Assembly (NCBI GenBank): GCA_963836355.1
Contig: CAWIJO010000010.1
Coordinates: 496,001-560,000 of the forward strand
DNA: 64,000 nt
Source: Palsa-506 sp963836355
GTDB taxonomy: Bacteria > Actinomycetota > Actinomycetes > Streptosporangiales > Streptosporangiaceae
Reading direction: 5' to 3'
The notes under the pieces are model-generated. The model saw only the letters and a list, made by a program, of their open reading frames with translations, made no database searches and was not told the DNA's origin. Below, piece by piece: positions 8,378 through 16,833 of this stretch. The translations under genes and the position numbers were made by a program. Within the stretch, counting starts at the first letter, position 1, and each line of letters opens with the position of its first letter.

Positions 8378-8428
8378 GGTAGAGGCCATTAGCGAGCCAA
8401 GCCCGCGGTTCCGGCGAGCCTCATCGCC
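8378..8428 (-). promoter_or_regulatory. Fluoride riboswitch (crcB motif) upstream of the Ehr operon
   Basis: On the minus strand the element starts GGCGATGAGGCTCGCC and ends GCTAATGGCCTCTACC, matching both conserved ends of the crcB-motif aptamer. GCGGGC and GCTCGC form the inner stem. GAGGC pairs with GCCTC, and the UAC-type 3' end is present. The SD-like run GGAGGCC at about 8338-8344 can pair with GGCCTCT of the aptamer (7 bp including one G-U), a plausible off state in the absence of fluoride. The pattern agrees with the reported association of this motif with 'formate hydrogenlyase-like' genes. Confidence 0.88.
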
Positions 8429-8858
8429 GACCCTCATTCTGGCGGACACCATACCGCCGCCGCACCGGGTAGACCCGGACCGCCGACGCGACGGAACGGG
8501 AGTTCGCGGGGTTACCCCGTTCTGTCACGAAGTCCTCAAGCGCTGCGAGCGGGAAGCCCTTCGTGCGGCCGTCGCGGAACGCAACCTCGGCGACCTCGTC
8601 AGCGCTCCCGGCCGGATTTACCAAACCGCCGCAATCACCTGCGGCGCTGGTGGTCTCTTACCCCACCACTGCAGTGCGATGACCTGCGCATTTGTCCAGA
8701 TGCAGCGTTATCTCCGCCGATTGTCCGCGGCGACTACATCGCTGCTCCCCCCGCTCTGGCCGGAGCTGCCCCCCGCTCTGGCCGGACTAGCCAGCCTGGA
8801 ATGGCCGGCGGCTGGCTGGCTGCTCGCCTGCTGCCACCCGGCGCAGCCCGAGGCCTGG
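8429..8858. other. Gene-poor region between Ehr riboswitch and DUF1269 gene
   Basis: No convincing gene is seen. It holds an RNase P RNA fragment (8616-8668), a CGGGG-TTA-CCCCG palindrome near 8510-8522, and a short direct repeat CCCCGCTCTGGCCGGA (twice, around 8750-8790). The promoter of the Ehr operon should lie in its left part. Confidence 0.5.
8616..8668 (-). ncRNA. rnpB: RNase P RNA fragment (P12 region only)
   Basis: Read on the minus strand the piece starts GGTGGGGTAAGAGACCACC and continues through a GCAGGTGATTGCGG hairpin into TTGGTAAA. This is the conserved P12-and-after segment of bacterial class A RNase P RNA. It starts at exactly the same base as the longer copy at 60272-60510, and weak similarity continues past that point into the flank (to about 8735). 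It is a non-functional remnant. Confidence 0.7.
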
Positions 8859-9389
8859 TCAGCCCTGGGCAGATTTCGCGTCGGTTTCGATTTCTGCGGT
8901 GTCGGCCTTCAGCTCCCTGGCTTCCACCTTCCTCGCCTTCTTCATCGAATGCTCGATCTTCGCCCCCATATCGGACACCCCGACCACGACGAGACCTGCC
9001 TGCCCGGTGTCGAGGTGCTCGCCAAGCTCCTTCAGGTCGTGGCGGCTCATCCCGGCCGAGGCATGACCGGCGACAGCGCCGAGCACCGCGCCGCCACCGG
9101 TAGTCAGCGCAACGAGCCCGCCGCCGATCGCGGCAAACGGGAACAGGACCACGACCAGGCCAGTGGCCAGGCCCACGCCCGCGCCGAGCACCCCGCCCGC
9201 GCGGGTCGGCGTCTCGTGCTTCTTGGTGATCTTGACCTTCCCGTCGGCCCGGCGCTCGATCACCGCGGCGTCATAGGCGTCGATCAGGCCGGCCTTGGTG
9301 TGCAGGTCCTTGACGAACTCGTAATCAGCGTCCGCATCCGCCGCGCTGTCATACACCCCTACGTAAGCGATGAACGTGTCGACTGCCAT
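8859..9389 (-). CDS. DUF1269 family protein
   Basis: The 176-residue protein begins MAVDTFIAYVGVYDSAADAD, the usual start of this stress-associated family. It then has a Gly/Ala-rich hydrophobic centre (about 75-120, likely one or two membrane segments) and a charged, Lys/Glu-rich C-terminus with KKARKVEARELKADTAE. The start is fixed by GGAGGTATCACG-ATG. Family members are often found with stress proteins, but their molecular function is unknown. No operon partner is seen. Confidence 0.8.
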   Translation of the reverse strand: MAVDTFIAYVGVYDSAADADADYEFVKDLHTKAGLIDAYDAAVIERRADGKVKITKKHETPTRAGGVLGAGVGLATGLVVVLFPFAAIGGGLVALTTGGGAVLGAVAGHASAGMSRHDLKELGEHLDTGQAGLVVVGVSDMGAKIEHSMKKARKVEARELKADTAEIETDAKSAQG

Positions 9390-9540
9390 CGTGATACCTC
9401 CCGTGCGCTGAGCCTGCGAAAGCGCCAAGGTCCGGCCTCCGCCTCGGCGCACATGCTAGCGCGCGTCGGCCAGGGCCGACTGCGCGGGAGCGCGTTCGTT
9501 AGCTATGCGGAAACGGCTCCATGTAGACGCCGAACGAGGC

Positions 9541-9660
9541 CCACGATCGTGCTCGAACATGGCTGCTGGGCCGACGGCTCCAGCTGGACCACCGTCATCA
9601 GGCGCCTGCAGCGCGCCGGGTACACCATGTACGCCCCGCCCAACCCGCTGCGCGGCCGGT
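9541..9660 (+). pseudogene. Alpha/beta hydrolase, N-terminal fragment
   Basis: About 40 codons read PTIVLEHGCWADGSSWTTVI and then RLQRAGYTMYAPPNPLRG. This is the first strand and oxyanion-hole loop (HGxW) of an actinobacterial alpha/beta hydrolase (EstC/salicylate-esterase-like). The nucleophile elbow and the rest are missing, and the sequence after 9660 does not resume in any frame. Confidence 0.6.
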
Positions 9661-9896
9661 GCTACGACTCCGCACCGCCAACCCAGCCGGCGAGACGACG
9701 GGAACTGCATGACCACGCCCCAATCTCCGGTCCGCGTTGACGCTCCGCCCGCCCCGGTGCCGTCCTGCGCCGGAGCAACCGGGCCGACGCTCACTAGCCT
9801 GCGCCCGGCTTACCGATCTGCGCGGCGAGTCGCCGAGGCGTAGCGTGTTCTGCAAGTCCCCTGGTACGGCTCTTTGGCAGACAACATGGAGGCGTG

Positions 9897-10013
9897 ATGG
9901 CACAGCAGGACTCAGACCAGCCGGTCGAGCAGTTCCGCCGCGAGTTCGACAAGGATGAGCTGACAATCGAGGGAGAGCGGGACCCGTTCCCGCCAACGCG
10001 CTACGACCGGTAA
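9897..10013 (+). CDS. Small charged protein (38 aa), unknown
   Basis: ATG follows GGAGGCGTG closely. The 38 codons read MAQQDSDQPVEQFRREFDKD and then ELTIEGERDPFPPTRYDR, ending in TAA. It is hydrophilic with 17 charged residues and no membrane segment or known motif. A strong Shine-Dalgarno and high third-position GC argue for a real gene. The lack of recognisable homologues and the decayed surroundings argue for caution. Confidence 0.45.
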   Translation: MAQQDSDQPVEQFRREFDKDELTIEGERDPFPPTRYDR

Positions 10014-10016
10014 GGT

Positions 10017-10370
10017 ACCGGCGCCGAGCCGTTACTCGCGAATCCGTGCAGTTCCGGCGCCACCACCCGCGAGACGATCAGCGCATAGGCCAGGTCCCAG
10101 TCACGGCAGGCCGGGCCCAAGATGCCCGGGAACCAGCTGCTGCGCGGCGGCATGCACCAGGGTGACATGACCGTGCGCGCGGGACCGGGTGATGCTCAGC
10201 GCCGCGCCGGCATCCACCAGCGTCGCGCGCTTGAGCACCGCCTCGACCGCATCGACCGCCGCGGCCGGCAGCGCCGACAGGTTCGCCAGGGTCTCCTTGC
10301 CGACCTTCCCGTCAGGCTTGCGGAACGAGCGGCGCAACAGCCGCGACTCATACTCCCGGGTCTCCCCGGA
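10017..10370 (-). pseudogene. IS1634-family transposase, N-terminal fragment
   Basis: The minus strand encodes SRLLRRSFRKPDGKVGKETL, then LANLSALP, AGAALSITRSRAHGHVTLV and, after a frameshift near 10125, CRDWDLAYALIVSRVVAP. This is the N-terminal part of IS1634-like transposases. The DDE catalytic core and terminal repeats are absent, so it is a dead remnant. Confidence 0.65.
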
Positions 10371-10505
10371 CTTCGACGGCAAACCGAAGATTATCCTGTC
10401 TACAATTCCTGGACCGTCCTGGCCACCTGCCCAGGTCACAGGCAAAATCGGCCTCAAAGCCAGCGAAACTTCAGGTTAGATAGCGGGTCGATTCCTGGCA
10501 CTCGG

Positions 10506-11957
10506 TCATCCGGGTTCCTGCCTGTCGGGTTCGGGGGCGGTCAGCGGGAGCCGGATCCGGAACCGGGTGTCGCCGGGGACCGACTCTACGTTGAGGTCCC
10601 CGTGATGCTTGTTCACGATGATGCGCCAGGAGATGTCGAGCCCGAGCCCGGTGCCTGTGCCTACCGGCTTGGTGGTGAAGAACGGCTCGAAGATCCGCTC
10701 CCGGATCTCCGGCGGCACACCCGGGCCGGTATCGGCGAACTCGACGTAAAGCTGGTCCCGGTCCAGGCCGGTGCGGATGGTCAGCGCGCCGGTTCCGTTC
10801 ATCGCCGACACCGCGTTGTCGATCAGGTTCGTCCAGACCTGGTTCAGCTCGCCTGCGTAGGCCGGGATCCTCGGCAGCGCGGTGTCGTAGTCCTTGACAA
10901 CGGTGATGCCGGGAGGGATCTTGCCGCCGAGCATCATCAGGGTGCTGTCCAGCAGTTCGTGCACGTCCACGACCTGGTAAGGCGCCCGGTCCAGTTGTGA
11001 GTACTGCCTGGCCGCGCCGACCAGGGCCGAGATCCGGGTAACGGAGTCCTCGATCTCGTTCATCAGCAGCTCGGTCTCGACGGTGTAGTTCAGCCACCGC
11101 AGCGCGCCTTCGAGAGTCGCCTCGCCCACGGTAGCCGCGACATGGTCAAGCCAGCCGGTGTCCAGGCCAGCCTGCACGAACGTCGAGGCGATATCCCAGC
11201 CGTCAGAAACGCCATGGCCGTCGAGCCAGCCGGTGACGGCATCCTCGCGGTCCGATGCCCCGATCGGGTCAAGCACCGGTGCCTTCGGGACGCGGTCGGC
11301 GGCATCTTCCTGCAGCCGGATCAGCGTCTCCAGAGTAGTCCGGTCATACGGACCGGCCGCGATCGTGGCCAGCTTGTGCCGCATCCCGGCGACCCGCTCG
11401 CGCAGGGCCGACGTCGCGCGCACGGCAGCGGCGGCCGGGTTGTTCAGCTCATGCGTCAGGCCGGCCGACAACGAGCCCAGCGCCAGCAGCCGTTCCCGCT
11501 GGCCCACCGCCTGCCGGGTGTTCTGGACGCCGAAGAACAATCCTTCGAGCAGGTGCACGGCCATCGGGAACCACTCGCGCATCATCCCGGCGAAAACGCT
11601 GGCGTCCAGAACGAAGAACCGCGAGGGCTCGGTCACCCGCAGTGAGTTGTTGTAGACCTGCGGCACCCGGTCCCCGAGGTAGGCAAAGAAGGCTCCCGCG
11701 TACACGCCGCGCTCCGACGTGCGGACGACTTCGACGTCGTCAGCACCGACCCGGCGTGACAGCACCAGGGCGCCGTCCAGGAGGACATACAGGCAGCGTG
11801 CGGGCTCGCCCTCCGCGTACACCGGCCCGGGCTCGATGTGCTCCACGTGCCCGTGGCCGCACAGCCACGCGAGCTGCTCGCCGGTCAGCTTCTCGAACAG
11901 GAACAGTATGCGCAGCTCATCGGCGCTGCACGGCAGCGACTGCTCGTGCTCTGTCAT
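10506..11957 (-). CDS. Sensor histidine kinase with N-terminal cyclic-nucleotide-binding domain
   Basis: The 483-residue cytosolic protein has a CNB domain (about 10-140; VYAEGEPARCLYVLLDGALV), a dimerisation/phosphoacceptor helix with H169 in GSLSAGLTHELNNPAAAAV, an insert of about 100 residues, and a HATPase domain. The last has NQVWTNLIDNAVSA (N box), FADTGPGVPP (G1), IFEPFFTTKPVGTGTGLGL (F/G2 boxes). In many actinobacteria this kinase follows a response-regulator/thioredoxin-reductase-like flavoprotein gene. Here only a remnant of that gene precedes it, with its stop overlapping this ATG (TGATG). The ligand of the CNB domain is not predictable. Confidence 0.88.
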   Translation of the reverse strand: MTEHEQSLPCSADELRILFLFEKLTGEQLAWLCGHGHVEHIEPGPVYAEGEPARCLYVLLDGALVLSRRVGADDVEVVRTSERGVYAGAFFAYLGDRVPQVYNNSLRVTEPSRFFVLDASVFAGMMREWFPMAVHLLEGLFFGVQNTRQAVGQRERLLALGSLSAGLTHELNNPAAAAVRATSALRERVAGMRHKLATIAAGPYDRTTLETLIRLQEDAADRVPKAPVLDPIGASDREDAVTGWLDGHGVSDGWDIASTFVQAGLDTGWLDHVAATVGEATLEGALRWLNYTVETELLMNEIEDSVTRISALVGAARQYSQLDRAPYQVVDVHELLDSTLMMLGGKIPPGITVVKDYDTALPRIPAYAGELNQVWTNLIDNAVSAMNGTGALTIRTGLDRDQLYVEFADTGPGVPPEIRERIFEPFFTTKPVGTGTGLGLDISWRIIVNKHHGDLNVESVPGDTRFRIRLPLTAPEPDRQEPG

Positions 11958-12175
11958 CAGAGCTTCTCCAGGTAGCGGTGTACGAGCAGCCGTGCGCCGG
12001 ACACCCCGTACGCGCCGTGCAGCGCGACTTCTCCCGACTCCGCCCGCACGGAACGGTGCAGCTCACCGCAGCGCCGCCGCAGGTCGCGGGCCACGGCGAG
12101 CGATGCTCCCGGGTCGTCAACAGTGACGATCACCGCGCGGGACGCACCGTCAGGCGCGGTCACCGGCATCCGCAC
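11957..12175 (-). pseudogene. Response-regulator/thioredoxin-reductase-like gene with large internal deletion
   Basis: The 72-codon frame begins RAVIVTVDDPGASLAVARDL followed by RRRCGELHRSVRAESGE. This is the receiver-like N-terminus of the fused regulator/FAD-oxidoreductase that normally precedes the kinase. It then jumps to a short tail ending LLVHRYLEKL, which resembles the extreme C-terminus. About 480 residues appear to be missing between them, yet the frame and the TGATG overlap with the kinase are kept, so it could still serve as a translational leader. The assignment rests on the first 45 residues. Confidence 0.5.
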
Positions 12176-12399
12176 TCGGCGCCGTTCTCAAAGTCGCGGC
12201 CAGGCCACCAGCACATGAAGCCCATCGTAGGTCCCCCGGCCGGCAAGATGGGCTCCGGCTTTGCCGGCGCTGGCTGCGCGGCGTCCTGCCGCGGAGGTAA
12301 GTCCTTCTGAGCATCGTCGGTCCCCCGCCCGGGCGCCAGGGCAAGCTGCCCTCCGTCACCGCAGCAGGAGCGCTGACACGGCCGCGACCGTCGGGCCGC

Positions 12400-12620
12400 G
12401 GCGGCAGCCCCGCGCTTCGGCAGTCTCCAGCTCGCAGGCCACCCGCTCGTCCGTTCCGATGATCGATGCCGCCCAGTGCCACACACGGCGCTCAGGTTCG
12501 AACTCCAGCCTCCGGGCGACGAAAGTCAGTAACATCGCCGGTGCAGCTATCAAGCCAGTGAGCATCCTCCGCGGCAACAAGGACGATGCTCGCGCGGCGC
12601 TTTCGGCTAGCAGATCCAGC
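12400..12620 (-). pseudogene. LuxR/AAA-type regulator ATPase fragment (frameshifted)
   Basis: Minus-strand codons give VLVAAEDAHWLDSCTGDV and, in another frame, FVARRLEFEPERRVWH. Together they resemble the Walker B region of large LuxR-type ATPase regulators (DAHWLD...FVARRL). Nothing else of the protein is visible. The rest of 12176-12859 shows no gene. Confidence 0.35.
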
Positions 12621-12859
12621 GGCCAAGCGCCGTTGGGAACAGGTCGGGGGCGGCCGCATCGGGCGAGCCGAACGCCGCGAGCCTGGGATCACGCTGCGGT
12701 GCCGCGAGCTAGCCCAGGCGGCCGAGGACTGGCCCGCCACCTTACGCTTTTCACGTGCCACATCAGCGACCAGGGACCTGCTCGACGTCCTGAGCGCCGG
12801 ACCGGAAGCAGCATTCTACGGGGATGGCGGCATCCAGATCCCAGCTGAAGGAGGAACCC

Positions 12860-13741
12860 ATGTCCAGCAAGAAAGATGACACGTCGATCACCGAGCACGA
12901 AGCCGGGCAGGTAGAGCGCGCGAACGGCTCCGGGCGCGCCCCGGTGATGTTCGTTCACGGCCTGTGGCTGCTGCCAAGTAGCTGGGATCGCTGGGCCGCG
13001 CTCTTCGATGCCGCCGGGTATGTGACGCTGACGCCCGGCTGGCCCGATGACCCCGAGACCGTCGCGGAGGCCGGCGAGCATCCCGAGGTGTTCGCGCATA
13101 AGTCGATCGGCCAGGTCGCCGACCATTTCGCCGCGATCGCCGGCTCGCTGACCCAGAAGCCGGTCATCATCGGGCACTCTTTCGGCGGGCTGCTGACTCA
13201 GATCCTCGCCGGGCGCGGCTTGGCAGCCGTGTCCGTGGCGATCGACCCTGCGCCGTTCCGCGGCGTGCTGCCGCTGCCGATCTCAGCGCTGCGGTCAGCC
13301 TCCCCGGCGCTGGGCAACCCGGCGAACCGGCACCGCGCGGTCCCGCTGACGTATGACCAGTTCCGCTACGCCTTCGCCAACGCGGTGACTGAGGACGAGG
13401 CGAAAGAGCTGTACGAGACCTACGCGGTGCCCGCTTCCGGGCTGCCGCTTTTCCAGGCTGCGGCCGCCAATCTCAACCCGTGGACGGAGGCAAAGGTCGA
13501 CACTGAGAACCCGCACCGCGGCCCGATGCTGCTCATTTCCGGCGAGAAGGACCACACCGTCCCGTGGGCTATCACTAACGCCTCTTACAAGCATCAGGCG
13601 CGCAACGCAGACGTGACCGAGATCACCGAGATCCCGGGTCGCGGGCACGCGCTCACCATCGACAGCGGCTGGCGCGACGTCGCCGGCACCGCGCTCGCCT
13701 TCGTCCAGCGCTTCACCCAGCCCAAGCCGACCAAGGCATGA
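12860..13741 (+). CDS. Alpha/beta hydrolase
   Basis: The 293-residue hydrolase starts at ATG after AAGGAGGAACCC. Fold landmarks are: oxyanion-hole strand VMFVHGLWLLPSSWDRW, nucleophile elbow VIIGHSFGGLLTQ (Ser), acid in LLISGEKDHTVPW (Asp) and base in EIPGRGHALTID (His). No signal peptide is seen, so it is cytosolic. The family includes haloalkane dehalogenase-like and esterase-like enzymes of unknown substrate. It stands alone between remnants. Confidence 0.85.
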   Translation: MSSKKDDTSITEHEAGQVERANGSGRAPVMFVHGLWLLPSSWDRWAALFDAAGYVTLTPGWPDDPETVAEAGEHPEVFAHKSIGQVADHFAAIAGSLTQKPVIIGHSFGGLLTQILAGRGLAAVSVAIDPAPFRGVLPLPISALRSASPALGNPANRHRAVPLTYDQFRYAFANAVTEDEAKELYETYAVPASGLPLFQAAAANLNPWTEAKVDTENPHRGPMLLISGEKDHTVPWAITNASYKHQARNADVTEITEIPGRGHALTIDSGWRDVAGTALAFVQRFTQPKPTKA

Positions 13742-13883
13742 TCCGCGAATTTCCATGATGCCAGAAGGCAACGCGGAGGCTGTCACGTTCGGTCATGTAC
13801 GGAATCTCCCGAATCACGCGACGGCCCCGGCAGCGGAACGCCCGCCGGGATTCTGACGACAACGCGGGCAAGATCTCCTACGG

Positions 13884-14039
13884 CAGGCGCAGGCCGCCGG
13901 GATCGGGTTCATCAAGGAGGGCATCGGACGCAAGCCCGCCATCTGGACTCCAGTCGACCGGGACCACGAGACCCTCCGCATCGGCATGCAGACCCTCTTC
14001 AACCACCTCGGCATCACCCCAGGAGCCCATGCCGCATAG
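13884..14039 (+). pseudogene. C-terminal fragment of an unrecognised protein
   Basis: Fifty-one codons with strong third-position GC read AAGIGFIKEGIGRKPAIWTP and then VDRDHETLRIGMQTLFNHLG, ending in TAG. No start or Shine-Dalgarno is found, so it looks like the end of a truncated gene. I do not recognise the family. Confidence 0.3.
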
Positions 14040-14089
14040 ACAACATTTTGTCGATGAGAGACCTCAAGCTTCTAGGAAGGGAAAAGCCC

Positions 14090-14878
14090 ATGGATCTCAA
14101 CCTCGTCGGCAAGGTCGCGGTCGTTACCGGAGCAGGCAAGGGCATCGGGATGGCCGTCACCAGGACTCTCGCCGGTGAAGGCGCACATGTCGTCGCCGGC
14201 TCGCTGACCACAGATACCCTCGACGGACTGAAGGGCGTCACCCCCGTGGCCGTCGACCTGGCCGCACCCGGCGGGCCAGCGCAGCTGATCCGGCGCGCGA
14301 CCGAACAGCACGGCCATCTCGACGTGCTGGTCAACAACGTAGGAGCCGTCCGCATGCGCACGGAAGGATTCTTCGGCACCAGCGACGAGGACTTCGCCTG
14401 GGCGATGCAGATGAACTTCTTCATCGCGCTGCGGGCCAGCCGCGCCGCCCTAGCCGCGATGGTAGACAAGGGCACCGGCGCGATCGTCAACGTCGCATCG
14501 GTCAATGCCTTCTTCCAGCCCGACGCCGCCACCATCGACTATGGCGCCGCAAAGGCCGCGCTGGTCAACCTCACCACGACCCTTGCCCAGGAATTCGGCG
14601 CGCGCGGCATCCGCGTCAACGCAGTTTCCCCCGGCCCTGTCGCCACCGACCTGTGGCTCGGCGAGCACGGCGTCGCCGAGACCGTCGCCAAGGCCACCGG
14701 CGTGGACGCCGCCACCGCCCGTCAGACGCTTATCGCCGGGATCGGCGGGTTCGCCACCGGCCGCTTCACCACGCCAGAGGAGGTCGCTACGCTGATCACT
14801 TTCCTGGCATCTGACCGGGCCGGCAATGTCACCGGCGCCAACTACGTGATCGACGGCGGGCTGATCAAGACAACCTGA
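14090..14878 (+). CDS. Short-chain dehydrogenase/reductase (SDR)
   Basis: The 262-residue Rossmann enzyme has all classical SDR motifs: TGAGKGIG (cofactor loop), VNNVGAV (NNxG), catalytic Ser in IVNVASVNAF, YGAAKAALVN (YxxxK) and the PG motif NAVSPGPVATDLW. It ends with the typical GANYVIDGGLIKT. The chosen ATG has AGGAAGG about 10 nt upstream. The absence of an acidic residue right after the first strand favours NADP(H), but that is inference. It is monocistronic. Confidence 0.9.
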   Translation: MDLNLVGKVAVVTGAGKGIGMAVTRTLAGEGAHVVAGSLTTDTLDGLKGVTPVAVDLAAPGGPAQLIRRATEQHGHLDVLVNNVGAVRMRTEGFFGTSDEDFAWAMQMNFFIALRASRAALAAMVDKGTGAIVNVASVNAFFQPDAATIDYGAAKAALVNLTTTLAQEFGARGIRVNAVSPGPVATDLWLGEHGVAETVAKATGVDAATARQTLIAGIGGFATGRFTTPEEVATLITFLASDRAGNVTGANYVIDGGLIKTT

Positions 14879-14934
14879 GGCAGAACATGCCTGCGCCTTG
14901 ACAACACAGCTATCCGCAGCGGACTCAGGCCCGC

Positions 14935-15085
14935 CAGCTCGCCCGGCACCTGCGCGGCACCGGGTCCTGCAGCTCGGCGAATACCAGGCTGATGCCGGCC
15001 GCATTCAGTGCCCTGTCGAGTTCCTTCGAGCCCGTCGGATGCGGTGGGTGTCCACGTCGGTGACCGGCTCCGCGGCTATCACGGC
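14935..15085 (-). pseudogene. SulP transporter STAS domain, C-terminal fragment
   Basis: Minus-strand codons give VIAAEPVTDVDTHRI and, after a one-base shift, KELDRALNAAGISLVFAELQ followed by DPVP. This is the STAS helix-strand segment of actinobacterial SulP anion transporters (EPVTDVD...GISLVFAELKDPV). The membrane part is missing. Confidence 0.55.
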
Positions 15086-15260
15086 AGCTCGCGGTCGGCT
15101 CGCATCTGCTCACTGCCAGTAACGGGACATGCGATCGGGCTGCGGGCGCGCAGCCAGCAGAGTCAATCACGGCAGCGGAATCCGGGCGCGAGCAGGTTAA
15201 GATCTTCACCTGAACGGCAAGGCGGCCGGCCCGGGCCGGCCGCGCGACGTCCTCGCGGGC

Positions 15261-15301
15261 GGCTGATGAACCTGGCTAGCGGCTGATGAAACCTGGCTAG
15301 C
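15261..15301. repeat. Tandem 20-21-bp repeat
   Basis: GGCTGATGAACCTGGCTAGC is followed at once by GGCTGATGAAACCTGGCTAG (one extra A). It lies about 46 bp upstream of the start at 15348, so it could be an operator pair or simply a slippage duplication. Confidence 0.7.
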
Positions 15302-15347
15302 AGGGACGGACTTTGCCGCCCGGCGGATTGTTTACGGGGAGGACGGC

Positions 15348-15965
15348 GTGGACAGTGACGGGCGGATCAGCTGGGTGCGGTCATCGCCCGGCCGATTGAG
15401 ATCCTTCGATCCGTCCCGCATCGCGGGCCTGGAGTGTGCCGCCTGGGTCGCCTACTATCGCCGGCGCTGGCTCAGGCTGCTGATCGCGTCGGTGGGCCTG
15501 ATGCGCGCCGGGCTCGGCATGAGCTGGCCGGCCACGGTGCGCGCGGCCTGGTTCGCGCAGCGGGCCATCATGTTGTGGGCGCCGTTTCCCGGCAACGATC
15601 CGGAGCGTGCCCGGCGATTCATGCGGCGGTTCTACGCGCTGGTCAGCTCTACCTATGGCCAGCCGCAGGATCCGGCGGAATCAGCCCGGCTCGAGGTCGA
15701 GTGGTGGCGCGTGCACCGGGAAGCCCAGCACGGAGCCCCGGGCGCACGCGCTGAGCTGGTTGATGCGCTCGCGCGCCTGTACGCCTTCGTATTCGGGGTG
15801 GCCGAATCCGAAGTCCGCCCGGCAGCGGCCCACCGCTGCCGGGCGATGGAGATCTCTGACCAGTGGGTTGCCCGCGGCCGCCATCCGGACAGCCCTCTGA
15901 TCGCCGTGCAGCGAGCCGCCCTGGCCCGGTCGTACACGGCACTGATCGCCGCGGTGCACCACTGA
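15348..15965 (+). CDS. Conserved hypothetical protein (205 aa)
   Basis: It starts at GTG after GGGGAGGACGGC. The protein is Arg/Trp/Ala-rich. After a basic N-terminus there is a helical stretch WLRLLIASVGLMRAGLGMSW, not clearly membrane-spanning. Then comes AQRAIMLWAPFPGNDPERAR, and charged helices follow with EWWRVHREAQH and AAAHRCRAMEISDQWV. I recognise the style of small actinobacterial conserved proteins but no domain with a known role. It could be a cytosolic helical protein. No neighbour suggests a function. Confidence 0.6.
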   Translation: MDSDGRISWVRSSPGRLRSFDPSRIAGLECAAWVAYYRRRWLRLLIASVGLMRAGLGMSWPATVRAAWFAQRAIMLWAPFPGNDPERARRFMRRFYALVSSTYGQPQDPAESARLEVEWWRVHREAQHGAPGARAELVDALARLYAFVFGVAESEVRPAAAHRCRAMEISDQWVARGRHPDSPLIAVQRAALARSYTALIAAVHH

Positions 15966-16003
15966 ACTGATCCGCGCACAATCCCCGCGACCGGCGCACC
16001 TAT

Positions 16004-16037
16004 CAGATACGCCAGCTTCTCAGATACGCCAGCTTCG
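16004..16037. repeat. Tandem 17-bp repeat
   Basis: CAGATACGCCAGCTTCT is followed directly by CAGATACGCCAGCTTCG. This is a simple duplication in non-coding DNA. Confidence 0.7.
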
Positions 16038-16317
16038 GCAGGCGCCACCGGACACGCTGGTCCGATGCGCAGGCGCGCTGGTGCCGGTTGTGGGCGCACG
16101 TCACGGTCGGGTATACAGGTGACACGCTCGTCATCGCCGGGTCGTACTTAAATGACGCTGCGTAACCATAGTAAGTGGTGAGCGCCAGGCGGATATGCGC
16201 AGGGGCTTGCGCTACGGAACTGGTGCCTTCGGGTTGTGCTGCTGGTCCTGGTGGTCGCTGCCGTGATCCCGGTGACGAGCCGACGTTCGTCACGGGTCTC
16301 ATCTTCTGCTGGCTCAG

Positions 16318-16420
16318 GCTGCGATCCGGAGCCTGATCGCCCCGGTTATGGCTCACGTCGCGGCCGACGGCCTCGCGTTCGCCGTCGCGTGGTTCACCGC
16401 TGGCCAGGTCCTGGGAGGTA
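16318..16420 (+). pseudogene. Possible CPBP intramembrane protease, C-terminal scrap
   Basis: Plus-strand codons read APVMAHVAADGLAFAVAWFT. The HVAxxGLAFAVAW pattern resembles the last catalytic His/Asn helix of CPBP (CAAX-type) membrane proteases. Only about 30 codons remain. Confidence 0.3.
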
Positions 16421-16539
16421 ATGCCGGCGGGGCGCAGGACGGCATTCCACCCGTCGACGTACTCGCCGGAGTACCGGTGGCCGGGCCCGTCCGGAACGCC
16501 CGGTGGCGAACGGGAGGTCGGCGGGGTCCCCGCCGCTGA

Positions 16540-16833
16540 GGTACTCGAACGTGGCTGAACGCGGCCGCGACCTGGCCGATGGTCACCGCGTCCTACGCGC
16601 CGCTGCTGGCACTCGTGCTGGCCCGGCTAGCCGGAGCCTCCGCGCTTACGGTCGTCAACATCGGGCTCGCCCCGGCGATCGTACTGCTGACAATCCACGG
16701 ATGGCCGGTCGGCCGGGCGGGCCAGCTACGCAGCTGGCAGCTCTTGTTTTGCCACCTCGGTTGCCGCCGGGCTGGGGCTGCCGATGATCTTGCTTAAAGA
16801 CCTGGTCCTCATCCACCTGGTCCACCTGCACTA
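16540..16833 (+). pseudogene. C-terminal membrane-protein fragment (frameshifted)
   Basis: One frame gives WPMVTASYAPLLALVLARLA, then TVVNIGLAPAIVLLTIHGW. After a shift near 16745 another frame gives TSVAAGLGLPMILLKDLVLI followed by HLVHLH and a stop. Together these are the last three hydrophobic helices of a membrane protein. The family is not identified. Confidence 0.5.

Larger units (their letters stand above)
14879..15347. other. Intergenic region with SulP remnant and a tandem repeat
   Basis: It contains the SulP/STAS fragment on the minus strand (14935-15085) and the 20-bp tandem repeat at 15261-15301. The promoter of the downstream hypothetical gene should lie after the repeat. No other coding signal is seen. 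Confidence 0.5.

Noticed and set aside
6458..8392. Plus-strand frame of about 640 codons opposite the HyfE/HyfC-like genes
   Set aside because: Its Gln/Arg/His-rich product has no family resemblance and lies antisense to well-supported membrane subunits.
8750..8790. Short direct repeats of CCCCGCTCTGGCCGGA considered as CRISPR-like
   Set aside because: There are only two copies with almost no spacer. No CRISPR array or cas gene is seen anywhere.
12486..12520. T-arm-like GGTTCGAACTCC suggesting a tRNA
   Set aside because: Flanking bases do not form the 5-bp T-stem, and no acceptor or anticodon arm can be drawn. No tRNA was found in the window.
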